From: Alteromonas antoniana
Lineage (GTDB): Bacteria > Pseudomonadota > Gammaproteobacteria > Enterobacterales > Alteromonadaceae
Direction: 5' to 3'
NCBI RefSeq assembly: GCF_019249295.1
Contig: NZ_JAESDH010000019.1
Coordinates: 40,344-104,343, forward strand
DNA: 64,000 nt
Shown here: one piece after another, positions 43,111 through 54,562 of the stretch
Position numbering within the stretch: position 1 is the stretch's first letter
Layout of the letters: each line of letters begins with the position of its first letter
Made by a program: the position numbers and the translations under genes
Notes under the pieces: generated by a model
The model's database searches: none
What the model was told of the DNA's origin: nothing
The model's input: the letters and a program-made list of their open reading frames with translations, nothing else

Positions 43111-45873
43111 TTAGTGTGCTTCGTCCCAGTTTTCACCAATGCCGGCCTCAACCAACAAAGGGACAGAAAGCGTTGCTGCCTGTTCCATCAGCGCAACTAT
43201 CTGCTTGCAGTGCGCTTCCAATGAGGCTTCTTTTATCTCGAAAACCAGTTCATCGTGTACCTGCATCATCATTGAGACATCATCTGCGGCTTCTTTCTGG
43301 ATCCAGTCGTCCACTTTTATCATTGCCAGCTTAATCACATCAGCGGCAGTGCCCTGCATAGGCGCATTGATCGCGGCACGTTCCGCACCTTTACGGCGAG
43401 CGCCGTTACTGGCTTTGATGTCCGGGAGATAAAGCCGGCGACCAAACACGGTTTCCACATAGCCTTTTTCTTTGGCAGAGGCTCTGGTGGTATCCATATA
43501 TTCCAGAACGCCGGGATAGCGTTCAAAATACAGATCCATGTATTTTTGTGCTTCATGACGGGGGATATTTAGCTGCTTCGACAGCCCAAATGCCGACATG
43601 CCGTAAATCAGGCCGAAGTTAATCGCCTTCGCACTGCGGCGCTGCTCAGCTGTGACATCTTCCAGTGGGACATCAAAGACTTCCGAAGCGGTTGCTTTGT
43701 GAATATCTTTGCCTTCAGAAAATGCTTCAAGAAGGCCTTTGTCTTTTGACAAATGCGCCATAATGCGAAGTTCTATCTGAGAATAATCGGCTGCCACAAT
43801 TTTGTAGCCCTTGCGGGGTACAAAAGCCTGCCTGACCCGGCGGCCCTCTTCGTTACGGATCGGAATATTCTGCAAATTCGGATCGGTAGACGAAAGACGC
43901 CCGGTAGCGGTCACTGCCTGATGATACGACGTGTGTACCCGCCCCGTACGGTGATTAATCATCTTCGGTAGTTTGTCGGTGTAGGTATTTTTCAGTTTTG
44001 TCAGTCCGCGATACTCCATAATTTTATGGGGAAGCGGATACTCAAGCGCAAGTTCCTGCAATACGTCTTCTGAGGTTGATGGTGCGCCTTTGGGCGTTTT
44101 CTTAATTACCGGCAACTCCATCTTTTCAAACAGAATATGCTGAAGCTGCTTGGTTGAACCCAGATTAAACGCCTCGCCGGCTTCTTCATGGACTTCTTTC
44201 TCCAGCTCAGCAATGCGTGTTGCCAGATTTTGACTTTGCTGCGCCAACTGCTGACTATCAATTAGTACACCGAGCTGCTCCATGCGGGAAAGGATACTGG
44301 CCAGCGGTACTTCCACATCGGTAAGCAGTGATTTCAGCTCGGGAGTGTCCTGCAGTTTTTCCCATAATACGAGGTGAAGCCGAAGCGTGATATCCGCATC
44401 TTCCGCTGCGTAGGGCGCGGCCTGCTCAAGTGGGATCTGATTAAAGGTAAGTTGTTTGGCGCCTTTACCGGCAATTTCTTCAAAGTGAATGGTCTTATGG
44501 CCTAAATAAGCCAGCGCCAGAGAGTCCATGTCGTGTCGCTGCGCTGTGCTATTCAGCACATACGATTCCAGCATGGTATCAAAGGCGATCCCGTTAAGTG
44601 TGATGTCGTAGTTAGCCAGCACATTTTTATCGTACTTAAGATGCTGTCCGACTTTCTTAACCTCCGGGTCTTCCAGTAATGGCTTTAGCGCTGCCAGCAC
44701 ATAGTCTCTGTCGAGTTGTTCAGGTGCATCCGGATAATCGTGTGCTACCGGCACGTACGCTGCTTCGCCGGGAGCTGCACAAAAAGAGACACCTACAATC
44801 TCGGCGTCCATATAATTAAGACTGGTGGTTTCGGTATCAAAGGCAAAGAGGGGAGCGGCTTTTAACTTATCTACCCAGCTTTCAAACGCAGCTTGTGTAT
44901 AAAGGGTTTCGTAGTTTGACGTATCGATTGCGGTTTTCGCCTCTTCTTCAACGTCATCACCCTGTGCCTCAGACACTGAATCTGCAGCGTTCTCCGAGCT
45001 GACTTCAGCATGCCAGCGCTTGAATTCATATTCGGCAAACAGTGTCGCCAGTGCTTGGTTATCGGCTTCGGTCGGCGTGAGGGTTTCCGGAGAATACTCA
45101 AGATCAAGGTCGATACTGATAGTGGCCAGCGTATAAGACAGTCTTGCCTGTTCTTCATACTCTTCCATCTTTTTCGCCATGGTCTTTGCCCCGCGAAAAG
45201 ACAGGTCTGCGATTTTATCCAGGTTCTTGTAGATAGCGTCGATGCCGCCAATACCATTTAGCAGAGCTTGTGCACTCTTATCACCAACCCCCGGAACGCC
45301 GGGTATGTTATCCACCTTGTCACCTTTCAATGCCAAAAAGTCGATAACCAATTCAGGAGGGATACCAAATTTGTCCTTTACGCCCTCAACATCCATGAGC
45401 TGATTGGTCATGGTGTTAATGAGTGTGACATGTTGATTCACCAGTTGCGCCATGTCTTTATCGCCGGTACTGATCAGGGTATCAATACCCTTTTGCGTTG
45501 CGATATGTGCCAGCGTACCAATAACATCATCGGCTTCTACGCCTGACTCCACAATAATCGGCAGCCCCATAGCTTTGATGATTTCGTGCAGTGGGGCGAT
45601 CTGGCTGGCAAGCTCTTCCGGCATTGGCGGGCGGTTTGCTTTGTATTCTTTATAGATGTCATCTCTGAACGTTTTGCCTTTTGCATCAAAGACAACGGCC
45701 ATGTGGGTGGGGTGATATTGCTTAATCAGACTCTTAAGCATGTTGATCACTCCGTAGATCGCGCCCGTATCCTGTCCTTTAGAGTTTGTCAGCGGTGGCA
45801 GTCCGTGGAAAGCACGGAACAGATAAGAAGAGCCGTCAACCAGGACGAACGGCGGCTTTTTATTTGTAGACAT
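43111..45873 (-). CDS. polA: DNA polymerase I
   Basis: A 920-residue protein with three domains: 5' nuclease ([20 protein letters not shown], about 1-300), 3'-5' exonuclease with intact DxE ([12 protein letters not shown], about 345) and polymerase with the motifs [14 protein letters not shown] and [10 protein letters not shown]. All catalytic residues seem present. It fills gaps and removes Okazaki primers. It is divergent from elbB, and its upstream region carries DnaA boxes and GATC sites. Confidence 0.99.
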   Translation of the reverse strand: MSTNKKPPFVLVDGSSYLFRAFHGLPPLTNSKGQDTGAIYGVINMLKSLIKQYHPTHMAVVFDAKGKTFRDDIYKEYKANRPPMPEELASQIAPLHEIIKAMGLPIIVESGVEADDVIGTLAHIATQKGIDTLISTGDKDMAQLVNQHVTLINTMTNQLMDVEGVKDKFGIPPELVIDFLALKGDKVDNIPGVPGVGDKSAQALLNGIGGIDAIYKNLDKIADLSFRGAKTMAKKMEEYEEQARLSYTLATISIDLDLEYSPETLTPTEADNQALATLFAEYEFKRWHAEVSSENAADSVSEAQGDDVEEEAKTAIDTSNYETLYTQAAFESWVDKLKAAPLFAFDTETTSLNYMDAEIVGVSFCAAPGEAAYVPVAHDYPDAPEQLDRDYVLAALKPLLEDPEVKKVGQHLKYDKNVLANYDITLNGIAFDTMLESYVLNSTAQRHDMDSLALAYLGHKTIHFEEIAGKGAKQLTFNQIPLEQAAPYAAEDADITLRLHLVLWEKLQDTPELKSLLTDVEVPLASILSRMEQLGVLIDSQQLAQQSQNLATRIAELEKEVHEEAGEAFNLGSTKQLQHILFEKMELPVIKKTPKGAPSTSEDVLQELALEYPLPHKIMEYRGLTKLKNTYTDKLPKMINHRTGRVHTSYHQAVTATGRLSSTDPNLQNIPIRNEEGRRVRQAFVPRKGYKIVAADYSQIELRIMAHLSKDKGLLEAFSEGKDIHKATASEVFDVPLEDVTAEQRRSAKAINFGLIYGMSAFGLSKQLNIPRHEAQKYMDLYFERYPGVLEYMDTTRASAKEKGYVETVFGRRLYLPDIKASNGARRKGAERAAINAPMQGTAADVIKLAMIKVDDWIQKEAADDVSMMMQVHDELVFEIKEASLEAHCKQIVALMEQAATLSVPLLVEAGIGENWDEAH

Positions 45874-45929
45874 AATAGTGATGAGTTCTGTCTTGAAGAA
45901 ATTAAGCGAAAGGATGCCATAGGGTGGGG

Positions 45930-46125
45930 GGGATCGCTACCAGTAACACAGAATATTACGTTGCGATCTGTGGATAACTTTGTGATCTAAATGAAAACCA
46001 ATGCAGATCGCCGCGATCAAAAACAGGCTTCTGATCACGCTGAGAGAAAGATATATTAAGGCTTAAATGTACAAAACAGGGATATTCTGAAAGCAGGTAA
46101 ACATTCCGTTGTTTTGTGGATAACT
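45930..46125. promoter_or_regulatory. DnaA boxes and GATC cluster upstream of polA
   Basis: Two exact DnaA boxes TGTGGATAA (45969-45977 and 46115-46123) and six GATC sites between 45932 and 46036 lie in the 408-base polA-elbB gap. Promoters for both genes must lie here. The pattern resembles the dnaA promoter region and suggests DnaA and Dam/SeqA control of polA, elbB or both. No other feature is seen in the gap. Confidence 0.6.
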
Positions 46126-46281
46126 TGGTGAGCGTTGTTTTTATGTTAACCAAGTTGGCCAAGTAATGTAGCATAACAAATCTTCGAAACAACACGATTT
46201 GTTAAGAATTTTTTTTGAGCTTCAGGCTATTTTGTAGCCAGAATTTGCATAAGAGAGCATCAATAAGGTCTGGGAGGACAT

Positions 46282-46935
46282 ATGAAAAAAGTTGCAGTCA
46301 TTTTAAGTGGATGTGGCGTGTTTGATGGCGCTGAAATTTATGAAGCTGTACTTACACTGCTGGCGATTCGCCAACAGGGCGCCAGTTACCAATGTTTTGC
46401 ACCCGACAAAGAACAGTTACACGTTGTCAATCATCGAACCGGCGAGGTCGCTGAAGGCGAGTCCAGAAATGTGCTCACCGAGGCTGCGCGGGTGTGTCGT
46501 GGCGAAATCAAACCGGTGACCGAATGTAAAGTCGAAGACTTCGACGCGCTGATATTGCCAGGTGGTTTTGGTGCCGCCAAAAATTTGTGTACCTTTGCAG
46601 TGGACGGCGCCGAGTCAAAACCAGATGCAGATGTGCTTGCGGTATGTAAAGCCTTTGCTGATGCACGTAAGCCTGCTGGTTATGCCTGTATTGCACCTGC
46701 TCTTGCAGCAAGTGTTTACCAGGATGGCGTGAAGTTAACCATCGGCACAGATGAACCTACAGCTGGAGGGATCAATGCGCTGGGCGCTACCCACATTAAT
46801 TGCGATGTCGATGATGTGGTCATCGACACCGACAGAAAGTTGGTAACCACACCGGCCTACATGCTGGCCGGGGATATCCTCGAAGCGCAGGCTGGCCTGG
46901 AAAAAATGGTAAAAAGCGTATTAGCGATGAAATAG
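46282..46935 (+). CDS. elbB: Glyoxalase-type isoprenoid biosynthesis protein ElbB
   Basis: A 217-residue DJ-1/PfpI-fold protein. The start VAVILSGCGVFDGAEIYEAV and the nucleophile region AGYACIAPALAAS (cysteine at about 135) match ElbB, which has weak glyoxalase activity in E. coli and was linked to early isoprenoid synthesis. GGAGG lies just before the ATG. The gene is monocistronic, with a hairpin downstream. Confidence 0.95.
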   Translation: MKKVAVILSGCGVFDGAEIYEAVLTLLAIRQQGASYQCFAPDKEQLHVVNHRTGEVAEGESRNVLTEAARVCRGEIKPVTECKVEDFDALILPGGFGAAKNLCTFAVDGAESKPDADVLAVCKAFADARKPAGYACIAPALAASVYQDGVKLTIGTDEPTAGGINALGATHINCDVDDVVIDTDRKLVTTPAYMLAGDILEAQAGLEKMVKSVLAMK

Positions 46936-47249
46936 TACGTCATTGTCGTCAGGTTGCTGACTGAAGCATCCGGCAAAGCGGGTACGTGCCCGCTTTGGCG
47001 CTGTGAATAACTGTACCTGACGGCCTGCATGCTGCGCCGCTTCGTGTTGTGAAGGTCTTCCAATGAGTTTTTGCGCGCGTGAGCGCTGATTTGCTTTCGG
47101 CTGAAACAATTGCCAAAGGAAAGCGTAAAATGGATGAGAATAGGGTTTCTCTTTGCGCCTGCTCCCCGCATAATAGCGTCAGGTAATGCGTTGCCTGTCT
47201 GCGCCCGGCGCGCGGATGGAAGATAAATAAGAATAAGGCAAACTGGAAC
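46936..47249. other. Intergenic stretch between elbB and trkH
   Basis: A perfect hairpin CAAAGCGGG / CCCGCTTTG lies at 46974-46997, without a U tract. Overlapping minus-strand frames of 62-132 codons exist, but none shows a known motif or ribosome-binding site. I assign no gene. Confidence 0.5.
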
Positions 47250-48701
47250 ATGCACTATCGTGCAATTGTACGAATACTAGGTCTGTTGGTTGCACTTTTC
47301 AGTGTCACCATGATCCCGCCCGCGCTGGTCTCTCTGATTTACGAAGACGGAAGCGGTTTGCCGTTTATTCTTGCATTCATATTGTGTGTTATCACCGGCA
47401 CCGCCTTATGGTATCCAAACCGTGATCATCGTCGCGATCTGCGTGCAAAAGAAGGTTTTCTTATCGTCGTGTTGTTCTGGACAGTACTGGCCAGCTTTGG
47501 TGCAATTCCGTTTATCTTGCTGGAGCAACCCAGCATGACGGTTACCGATTCGTTTTTTGAGGCATTTTCCGGTTTAACGACCACCGGTGCTACGGTAATC
47601 GAAGGGATAGAGTTTCTGCCTCATTCCGTACAGTTTTATCGCCAGCAGCTGCAATGGCTTGGTGGCATGGGGATCATTGTGTTGGCCGTTGCCATTTTGC
47701 CAATCCTCGGGGTAGGGGGAATGCAGTTATATCGTGCAGAGACACCCGGACCCGTAAAAGACTCAAAGATGACGCCCCGTATTGCGGATACCGCAAAGCA
47801 TCTCTGGTACATCTATCTTTCACTGACGACTGCCTGCACAGTCTCTTACTGGCTTGCCGGCATGAATTGGTTCGATGCGATCTGTCACTCGTTCTCAACC
47901 GTCGCCATTGGTGGGTTTTCGAATCACGATGCCAGCCTGGGCTATTTCGACAGTGCGGCTGTGAACGTGGTTTGCTCGGTTTTTCTGTTAATCGCTGCGC
48001 TTAACTTTTCTCTGCATTACACCGCAGCTTCTTCGCGATCATTGAAAGGCTATTGGCAGGATCCTGAAATGAAAGCCTTTTTCGTTATACAGGCCTCACT
48101 TATTATTATTTGTTTTTTAGTCTTAACGCTGTCCGGCTATTACACAGACGCCGAAGAGGCGCTGGATCAGGCCATGATTCAGGCGGTGTCTATCAGCACG
48201 ACAGCGGGATTTGCGACTACGGATTTCGCGTCCTGGCCATCGTTTTTGCCTATTATGCTAATCTTCGCCAGCTTTATTGGCGGCTGCGCTGGCTCGACCG
48301 GTGGTGGCCTGAAAGTCATCAGGGTGTTTTTACTGTTCTTACAGGGCAAGCGCGAGATCGACCGGCTTATTCATCCCAAAGCAGTGTATGCAGTAAAACT
48401 GGGTGAGCGCGCGATGCCTGACAGGGTTGTTGAAGCGGTATGGGGGTTCTTCTCTGCGTATGCCATCGTGTTTGTGGTTATTATGATAGGCCTGATCGCC
48501 ACCGGGCTGGATAACCTGACAGCATTTACCGCGACCGCCGCTACGTTGAACAACCTCGGCCCCGGACTGGGCAGTGTGGCAACGACCTACGCGGAAGTCA
48601 CTGATGGCGGTAAGTGGTTACTGGTAACGGCGATGTTGTTTGGCCGGCTCGAGGTATTTTCTCTTCTGGTGCTGTTTTCGCCAACCTTCTGGCGCGGTTA
48701 A
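47250..48701 (+). CDS. trkH: Potassium uptake protein TrkH
   Basis: A 483-residue membrane protein, the E. coli length. Four pore-type repeats are seen, with selectivity-filter segments such as GLTTTGATV, STVAIGGFS, SISTTAGFAT and ATLNNLGPGLG, each followed by a membrane helix. TrkH moves K+ with protons and is gated by cytosolic TrkA, encoded 1.6 kb further on in the opposite strand. A long hairpin (arms at about 48699-48716 and 48730-48746) closes the gene. Confidence 0.98.
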   Translation: MHYRAIVRILGLLVALFSVTMIPPALVSLIYEDGSGLPFILAFILCVITGTALWYPNRDHRRDLRAKEGFLIVVLFWTVLASFGAIPFILLEQPSMTVTDSFFEAFSGLTTTGATVIEGIEFLPHSVQFYRQQLQWLGGMGIIVLAVAILPILGVGGMQLYRAETPGPVKDSKMTPRIADTAKHLWYIYLSLTTACTVSYWLAGMNWFDAICHSFSTVAIGGFSNHDASLGYFDSAAVNVVCSVFLLIAALNFSLHYTAASSRSLKGYWQDPEMKAFFVIQASLIIICFLVLTLSGYYTDAEEALDQAMIQAVSISTTAGFATTDFASWPSFLPIMLIFASFIGGCAGSTGGGLKVIRVFLLFLQGKREIDRLIHPKAVYAVKLGERAMPDRVVEAVWGFFSAYAIVFVVIMIGLIATGLDNLTAFTATAATLNNLGPGLGSVATTYAEVTDGGKWLLVTAMLFGRLEVFSLLVLFSPTFWRG

Positions 48702-48756
48702 CGTTGCAACACAGTGGCCTGAAAAAGCGCACTGTGCTGCACGTTAAAGGCTGGCA

Positions 48757-49503
48757 TCAGAAGAACGATGCCATGGCGTAGGCCGTTTTTTCAAACATCA
48801 GGGGCTGCGCCTCGTCAAGCTCCAGATTCGCTTTATTGGCCGTCGTAACCACTCTCGTGCGGTACTCTTTGCGGTTAGAGACTTCCGAATAGGTTTGTGT
48901 CGAACCCCCGTCATCCGATACTTTCATGTTTACTTTGGTATCCGTGCGCACCATCACACCCTTTCTGGCTTTCTCTTCAATCTGAATATCTGCCACCAGC
49001 AAATAGGTAACGTCTTTCACCATGGCATTCGCTGCCGTTGATACCAGGCCGCCAATTAACCCGCCCGCTGCCGCTTGTCGGTATCCACCCCCTGAGGCAT
49101 AGGCCAGTGCGGAACCCGCAGCTACGCCCTGAAAGCCCGTAGCCAGGTAGTTCTCTGCGGCTGACGGCGATGCTTTCTCCAGGTTTCTAACAAATACACT
49201 CATGGTGTACTGAGCATCATCGGGACTGTCTACAAACGTATAGCCGTTGCCGCTGCTTGAGATTTGGGCGTTAAGTTCGTTGCGAAAGGCATTGCGGTCG
49301 AACTCCATAACCGCAGAACGTACCTCAAGGTAAATTTTGCGCTTCTCCGGAGGAACCGGATCGACAAATACCGATGTGGAAAGTTTGGTCTGTACGTCCA
49401 GATCCTTTTTGGCAATGGATGTATGAACGGCTGCGCAGCCAGAGAAGAAGAGCATTACAACGGAAAGAACAGCTATCCTTATGCTTAAAGTCCGTGTTGT
49501 CAT
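48757..49503 (-). CDS. TraT-family outer-membrane lipoprotein
   Basis: A 248-residue lipoprotein; the signal peptide ends in FFSGC so Cys23 should be lipidated. The mature sequence matches TraT: AVHTSIAKKDLDVQTKLSTS, VFVDPVPPEKRKIYLEVR and a glycine/alanine-rich hydrophobic middle. On the F plasmid TraT blocks entry of related plasmids and adds serum resistance. No transfer genes are present, so this is a chromosomal homologue whose role is unknown. A small exported protein gene lies 48 bases upstream on the same strand. Confidence 0.88.
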   Translation of the reverse strand: MTTRTLSIRIAVLSVVMLFFSGCAAVHTSIAKKDLDVQTKLSTSVFVDPVPPEKRKIYLEVRSAVMEFDRNAFRNELNAQISSSGNGYTFVDSPDDAQYTMSVFVRNLEKASPSAAENYLATGFQGVAAGSALAYASGGGYRQAAAGGLIGGLVSTAANAMVKDVTYLLVADIQIEEKARKGVMVRTDTKVNMKVSDDGGSTQTYSEVSNRKEYRTRVVTTANKANLELDEAQPLMFEKTAYAMASFF

Positions 49504-49551
49504 GATAGTTACCTTATCAATGGGTTGTGGGTGCGGGCTTCCGCGTTAAGA

Positions 49552-49902
49552 TCAGTAATACCGCCCGTAGTAACGATAGTAGTACCGACAATTTCTGTAT
49601 TCTCTCCAGTTGTATCTGAGAAGATCGCGGCAAGTGTAGCCGGGTCGCCAGTTTGTGCCCTGATATTCGGCAGGCTTTTCCCCTTTCTCAAGCATGCCCT
49701 TTATGTAGGCATCAACTTCCTCAGGCCTTTCCGCCAGGAAAGGCTTATTCATGACTTCTGCGTTGAGTTGTGCCTGCATACGGGCCATCTCATCGTCGTC
49801 GGAGGATTGCGACTGTGACGGGGCACTAAGAAAAATAAACAGACAGCAGAGGCTGCAGGTGAGTTTTTTATGCAAGCTGATTGCGGGAGTGGACTTCACC
49901 AT
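49552..49902 (-). CDS. Small exported tyrosine-rich protein of unknown function
   Basis: I do not recognise this 116-residue protein. It has a likely signal peptide (LTCSLCCLFIFLSAPSQSQS), an acidic segment (DDDEMARMQAQLNAEVM), then RPEEVDAYIKGMLEKGEKP and an aromatic, arginine/tyrosine-rich end with two cysteines (CRDLLRYN ... NCRYYYRYYGRYY) that could form a disulfide. It lies just upstream of the TraT-like gene on the same strand, so a joint role at the cell surface is possible but is inference. Confidence 0.65.
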   Translation of the reverse strand: MVKSTPAISLHKKLTCSLCCLFIFLSAPSQSQSSDDDEMARMQAQLNAEVMNKPFLAERPEEVDAYIKGMLEKGEKPAEYQGTNWRPGYTCRDLLRYNWREYRNCRYYYRYYGRYY

Positions 49903-50360
49903 TACCTTCCTCCTTAAAAGTTAACGTGAAGCCATTACTCTAGCTTTGATTGTTCAAAAATTAATCATAAAAAAGTATGAATTTACTGCCTGAGAACTGG
50001 TGTGACGAAAGCGTCCTGCTAACGCAGTAATGCGCCTGTTTGGCGTCTTGATATCTGATGGCGTCGGTCGATAGTTGCTAGTAAAAAAGTACCAGATCGA
50101 CGAAAGCCAACAGCCTGAAATGCTAAAAAAGTACAGTTAATGGCATGAGCTCGACGAATAAGAGTGGGTACTGGCAGTTAGCCATGTCGACGACAACGGC
50201 GCTTCTTAACGCCATGCTGACAGCGGATAGCACTAACGGTTTGGCGACATCGTCAGCCGAAAGTCGGGATTAAGCCTGCGACATCCCAATGTGTTTGCTA
50301 TAGAAGTTGGCACTGAATGTGGTGTTCATTGGGCCAGCGTCGAGTGGAGCAGTAGTAGCG
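49903..50360. other. Intergenic stretch upstream of the tyrosine-rich gene
   Basis: The 458 bases contain several short frames but no clear gene, repeat or terminator. One plus-strand stretch near 50185-50350 faintly resembles broken coding sequence, but I could not match it to a family. Confidence 0.45.
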
Positions 50361-51740
50361 TTAGCCAAAGAAAAACGCACTTGGCTGGAACAGTTTTTCG
50401 ACGTCGCCAATGTATTTTTTATTTACCAAAAACAGGATGACATGGTCGTTGGCTTCAATCACGGTATCGCTGTGGGCAATAAGAACCTGATCATCACGGA
50501 CGATGGCGCCAATGGTGGTGCCTGGCGGAAGTTTAATACTGCCAATTTCACGGCCAACCACCTTCGATGTATTTTTGTCACCGTGTGCAATCGCTTCTAT
50601 TGCTTCCGCGGCCCCGCGGCGAAGTGAGTACACATTAACTATATCACCACGGCGGATATGTGTAAGCAGTGCCGAGATAGTCGCTTGCTGAGGGGAAAAG
50701 GCGATATCAATTTCACCACCCTGAACCAGATCGACATAGGCACTTCGCTGGATAAGTACCATCGCTTTTTGCGCTCCCATGCGTTTCGCAAGCATGGCAG
50801 ACATGATGTTGGCCTCATCGTCATTGGTAACCGCGATAAAGGCGTCAACCTGTTCAACCCCTTCCTCGCTAAGTAACTCAGAATCCGACGCATCACCACA
50901 GAACACGATGGTCTTATCCAAATGCGCAGACAGGTATTGAGCACGTTCCTGACTGAACTCAATCAGTTTCACGTTATGCTTGTGTTCTAATCGCTTGGCC
51001 AGCCCGGCGCCTATCAGTCCGCCACCTGCGATCATGATGCGTTTATAGCTGGATTCAAGCTTCTGCAGTTCACTCATAACCGCGCGGATATGTTTGGTAG
51101 CCGCGATAAAGAACACTTCGTCGTCGGCTTCGATGACGGTAGTACCAAGTGGCCGGATAGGGCGTCCACGACGGTAAATCGCGGCTACCCGGGTTTCAAC
51201 GTTAGGCATGTGTTCTTTTAACGCGGAAAGCGCATGGCCTACCAGCAACCCGCCGTAATAGGCTTTTACCGCTACCAGGCTGGCTTTGCCATCAGCGAAT
51301 TCTACAACCTGTAATGCGCCAGGGTAATCAATTAAGCGTTTTATCGCCTTGGTAACCAGTTGTTCAGGCGCAATAATATGATCAACAGGGATATCCTGCT
51401 GTTTGTAGAGTTGTTCCTGATAAATGATGTATTGTTCAGAGCGGACGCGGGCGATTTTAGTGGGGGTTTTAAACAGGCTGTAGGCAACCTGACAGGCCAG
51501 CATATTACTTTCATCACTGTTAGTTACAGCGATTAGCATGTCAGCATCTTCAGCACCGGCTTTTCGAAGTACATCCGGGTGAGAGCCAACTCCACTGACT
51601 ACCTGAAGATCGAGTCTGTCCTGCAGGGCGCGCAGCGTGTTGGGATCTGAATCAATGACGGTGATTTCATTTTTCTCACCTACCAGGTTTTCAGCTAAAG
51701 TGCCGCCAACTTGTCCTGCGCCGAGAATGATGATTTTCAT
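50361..51740 (-). CDS. trkA: Trk potassium transport regulator TrkA
   Basis: A 459-residue cytoplasmic protein with two RCK repeats, each with an NAD-binding Rossmann fold: [19 protein letters not shown] at the start and [18 protein letters not shown] at about 233, and two C-terminal RCK_C domains. It binds the membrane subunit TrkH and gates K+ uptake by nucleotide binding. It is the last gene of def-fmt-rsmB-trkA, 30 bases after rsmB. Confidence 0.98.
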   Translation of the reverse strand: MKIIILGAGQVGGTLAENLVGEKNEITVIDSDPNTLRALQDRLDLQVVSGVGSHPDVLRKAGAEDADMLIAVTNSDESNMLACQVAYSLFKTPTKIARVRSEQYIIYQEQLYKQQDIPVDHIIAPEQLVTKAIKRLIDYPGALQVVEFADGKASLVAVKAYYGGLLVGHALSALKEHMPNVETRVAAIYRRGRPIRPLGTTVIEADDEVFFIAATKHIRAVMSELQKLESSYKRIMIAGGGLIGAGLAKRLEHKHNVKLIEFSQERAQYLSAHLDKTIVFCGDASDSELLSEEGVEQVDAFIAVTNDDEANIMSAMLAKRMGAQKAMVLIQRSAYVDLVQGGEIDIAFSPQQATISALLTHIRRGDIVNVYSLRRGAAEAIEAIAHGDKNTSKVVGREIGSIKLPPGTTIGAIVRDDQVLIAHSDTVIEANDHVILFLVNKKYIGDVEKLFQPSAFFFG

Positions 51741-51770
51741 TGATGCCGTTCGCGCCTGTTCTTGTTATTC

Positions 51771-53090
51771 CTATCCGGTAGACTTTACCAGCCTCGCATA
51801 ATAGAAACCATCCATTTGTTGCTCGCCTGGCAGGATTTGCCAGCCTGGCGCGTCTTCAGTCTCACCTTCCTTCAGAGGTTGCCACACCGCGTCCGGGTGA
51901 CGTGACAGAAATTGTGCGACCTGCTCACTGTTTTCCGCAGGTAGTATTGAGCAGGTTGCGTATACCAGCGTGCCGCCAGGTTTGAGTACTGTCCACATCG
52001 CATCAAATATTTTTGCCTGCAGCTGCGTTAGCGCCTCGATATCCGCTGGTTTACGCAACCAACGAATGTCCGGGTGGCGACGTATTACGCCGGTGGCAGA
52101 GCAGGGGGCATCCAGCAATATACGGTCAAAGTAGGAACCATCCCACCACGTGTCGGGCTCGGAAGCGTCCGCGCAAAGCACTGTAGGGTTATGATCCAGT
52201 CGCGCCATGTTTTCCTTTACGCGGGCTAACCGACTGTCATCCGCATCCAGCGCTACGCACTGCGCAAGATCGCTGCATTGCTCAATAATGTGTCCGGTTT
52301 TTCCGCCCGGCGCGGCGCAGCAGTCCAGAATACGCTCACCTGGCTGTGCTGAAAGAAACGGTGCTGCCAGTTGGGCCGCGCCATCCTGCACGGCAAACCA
52401 GCCCTGACTAAAACCAGGTAGCGCGGTAACCTCATGCCGTTTAGTGAGAATAACCGCATCAGGGTGAGTGTCCGGGCAGGTGTAGCTGACATTCAGTGCA
52501 TCCAGAGACTCGCAAAATGCAGCCAGTGTGGTTTTGTGTCGGTTAACACGAAGCCATAAAGGAGCAGGCTGATTGCTGTTATGCAGAATATCGGCTGCAT
52601 GATCCGGGTAGTGCTGATGAATAAGTTTGAACAGCCATTTTGGCATGCCGCTTTGAATAACCGGATCCTCAATGGGTTTGGATGCCAGTTCCTGGCGGGT
52701 GAAGTTGCGTAAAATCGCGTTCACCAGGCCCTTAAGTTTTATCCCACCGAGATACGAGGCCGCATTAACCGTTTCGCCTACCGCAGCATGTTCTGATACC
52801 CGGGTAAATGTAAGCTGATACAGACCCAGCATAATCAAATGCTCGATGGCTTTTTTGTCGCCTTTCAGCGGACGGTCAAGCAGTGTTCGCAGCCACGATT
52901 GCAACAGTGGAACCTGTCGTAATACCCCAAGCGACATCTCCTGGATCCAGGCATTGTCTTTGGCGTTGTGCCGTCGCTGAACTCTTGCCAGAACGTCTCT
53001 GGATGAACGGCCTTGCTCAAGGATTTGATAAATCACCCACGCACAATCTGCGCGCAGGTTTTTTTGTTTCGGTAAGGGAATGGACTTCAT
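51771..53090 (-). CDS. rsmB: 16S rRNA (cytosine-967-C5) methyltransferase
   Basis: A 439-residue enzyme with an N-terminal NusB-like domain (about 1-140) and a Rossmann methyltransferase with the cofactor motif [16 protein letters not shown] and the catalytic cysteine motifs [14 protein letters not shown] and [12 protein letters not shown]. It makes m5C967 in 16S rRNA. It overlaps the end of fmt by four bases. Confidence 0.98.
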   Translation of the reverse strand: MKSIPLPKQKNLRADCAWVIYQILEQGRSSRDVLARVQRRHNAKDNAWIQEMSLGVLRQVPLLQSWLRTLLDRPLKGDKKAIEHLIMLGLYQLTFTRVSEHAAVGETVNAASYLGGIKLKGLVNAILRNFTRQELASKPIEDPVIQSGMPKWLFKLIHQHYPDHAADILHNSNQPAPLWLRVNRHKTTLAAFCESLDALNVSYTCPDTHPDAVILTKRHEVTALPGFSQGWFAVQDGAAQLAAPFLSAQPGERILDCCAAPGGKTGHIIEQCSDLAQCVALDADDSRLARVKENMARLDHNPTVLCADASEPDTWWDGSYFDRILLDAPCSATGVIRRHPDIRWLRKPADIEALTQLQAKIFDAMWTVLKPGGTLVYATCSILPAENSEQVAQFLSRHPDAVWQPLKEGETEDAPGWQILPGEQQMDGFYYARLVKSTG

Positions 53091-54043
53091 CGTGGATAAT
53101 CGGGATCAAGCAGCTTACCGGGAGAGAACCATGCGCCTCTTGCGTTCATCACGTCGGCAGCAGACATCGCTTTTTTACCGGGAATTTGTAGTTTGTCGAT
53201 AGACAATGCGCCGTCTCCGGTAGCAATGACAATGCCCTTTTTATCAGCACGAATAACGGTGCCTGGCGCTTCTTTTGAATCTTCAGCAAGTACGGTGGCT
53301 TGCCAGATTTTGAGGTTATTGCCTTCTGCAACGGTCCAGGCCACCGGCCACGGGTTAAAAGCGCGAACATTTCGCTCAAGCTGAGTGGCGGGGAGTTGCC
53401 AGTCCATACGCGCTTCGTCTTTAGACAGCTTCCTGGCATAGCTTGCCTGGGAATCATCCTGTTTTTCAGGCGTGAAAGAGGAAAGATTGTTTACCACATT
53501 GGTTAACGCAACAGGGCCAAGCTCCGCGAGCTTGTCGTACAGCGACGCGCTGGTATCGTCACGGGTAATGGGTAGCCTGGCAATATCCAGCATGTCGCCG
53601 GTATCCAGCCCTTCGTCCATTTGCATGATTGTCACGCCGGTTTCACTATCACCCGCCCAGACAGCACGTTGAATCGGTGCTGCACCACGCCATTTAGGCA
53701 GAATAGAACCATGCACATTGATGCAGCCCAGTCGGGGAGTCGCTAATACGGCTTTGGGCAAAAGCAGTCCGTAAGCAACGACAACCATCAAATCAGCATT
53801 AAAACCGGCAAGCTCAGCCTGCGCAGTTTCCTCTTTCAGCGAAGGCGGCTGCATTACAGGAAGATTGTGTTCTTCAGCCAGCACTTTCACCGCACTTGGC
53901 GTTAGCTTTTTGCCGCGACCGGCGGGGCGGTCAGGCTGTGTATATACAGCCACAATGTCATGCCCGGAAGCGATCAGGGCATCAAGATGTTTCGCCGCAA
54001 AGTCCGGCGTGCCGGCAAAAACAATTCGCAATTTTTCAGTCAC
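53087..54043 (-). CDS. fmt: Methionyl-tRNA formyltransferase
   Basis: A 318-residue enzyme that formylates initiator Met-tRNA using 10-formyl-tetrahydrofolate. The N-terminal domain has [18 protein letters not shown] and the formyl-transfer signature [17 protein letters not shown] (Asn-His-Asp type catalytic set with VHGSILP and D of LDTGDM), followed by a C-terminal OB-like domain. It is nine bases after def. Confidence 0.98.
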   Translation of the reverse strand: MTEKLRIVFAGTPDFAAKHLDALIASGHDIVAVYTQPDRPAGRGKKLTPSAVKVLAEEHNLPVMQPPSLKEETAQAELAGFNADLMVVVAYGLLLPKAVLATPRLGCINVHGSILPKWRGAAPIQRAVWAGDSETGVTIMQMDEGLDTGDMLDIARLPITRDDTSASLYDKLAELGPVALTNVVNNLSSFTPEKQDDSQASYARKLSKDEARMDWQLPATQLERNVRAFNPWPVAWTVAEGNNLKIWQATVLAEDSKEAPGTVIRADKKGIVIATGDGALSIDKLQIPGKKAMSAADVMNARGAWFSPGKLLDPDYPR

Positions 54044-54052
54044 TCTCAGGCC

Positions 54053-54562
54053 TTATGCTCGTGCCGCCAGGCGCGCTTCTTTTTCCAGTTTTTTGCGGAT
54101 ACGCTGTCGCTTAAGCGGCGACAGGTAATCGACGAACAACTTACCTTTCAGGTGATCTAATTCGTGCTGGATACAAATCGCCAGCAAGCCATCGGCTTCC
54201 AGCTCAAAAGGCTGACCTTCAGCGTCCAGCGCCTTCACCGTAATAGATTCTGCACGCTCGACTTTTGCATAATTTCCGGGCACCGACAGGCAGCCTTCTT
54301 CGCTTATCGTACTGCCTTCCTTTGAGGTGATTTCCGGATTAATGAAAACGCGGGGCGTGTCCTGATCTTCAGACACATCCATTACCACAACCTGGAGGTG
54401 TCGGTTAACCTGCGTAGCTGCCAGACCAATGCCGTTCTCTTCCTTCATGGTTTCGAACATATCGGCAACCAGTTGCTTGATTTCATCATCTACAGACTCA
54501 ACCGGCTTCGCTACGGTGCGAAGTCGCTCGTCGGGAAAACTTAATACTTCTAATATTGCCAT
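54053..54562 (-). CDS. def: Peptide deformylase
   Basis: A 169-residue metalloenzyme with all three family motifs: [17 protein letters not shown] and QHELDHLKG, the last holding the two metal-binding histidines and the catalytic glutamate. It removes the formyl group from new proteins. It starts the def-fmt-rsmB-trkA group; its promoter should lie in the 224-base gap to the divergent LysM gene. Confidence 0.98.
   Translation of the reverse strand: MAILEVLSFPDERLRTVAKPVESVDDEIKQLVADMFETMKEENGIGLAATQVNRHLQVVVMDVSEDQDTPRVFINPEITSKEGSTISEEGCLSVPGNYAKVERAESITVKALDAEGQPFELEADGLLAICIQHELDHLKGKLFVDYLSPLKRQRIRKKLEKEARLAARA

Noticed and set aside
46949..47255. Minus-strand open frames of 62-132 codons between elbB and trkH
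   Set aside because: No recognisable domain and no ribosome-binding site; several frames overlap the same bases, as in non-coding GC-rich DNA.
50185..50350. Possible remnant of an IS110-type transposase
   Set aside because: A vague resemblance over about 50 codons with stops; no inverted repeats, no second fragment and no catalytic motif.
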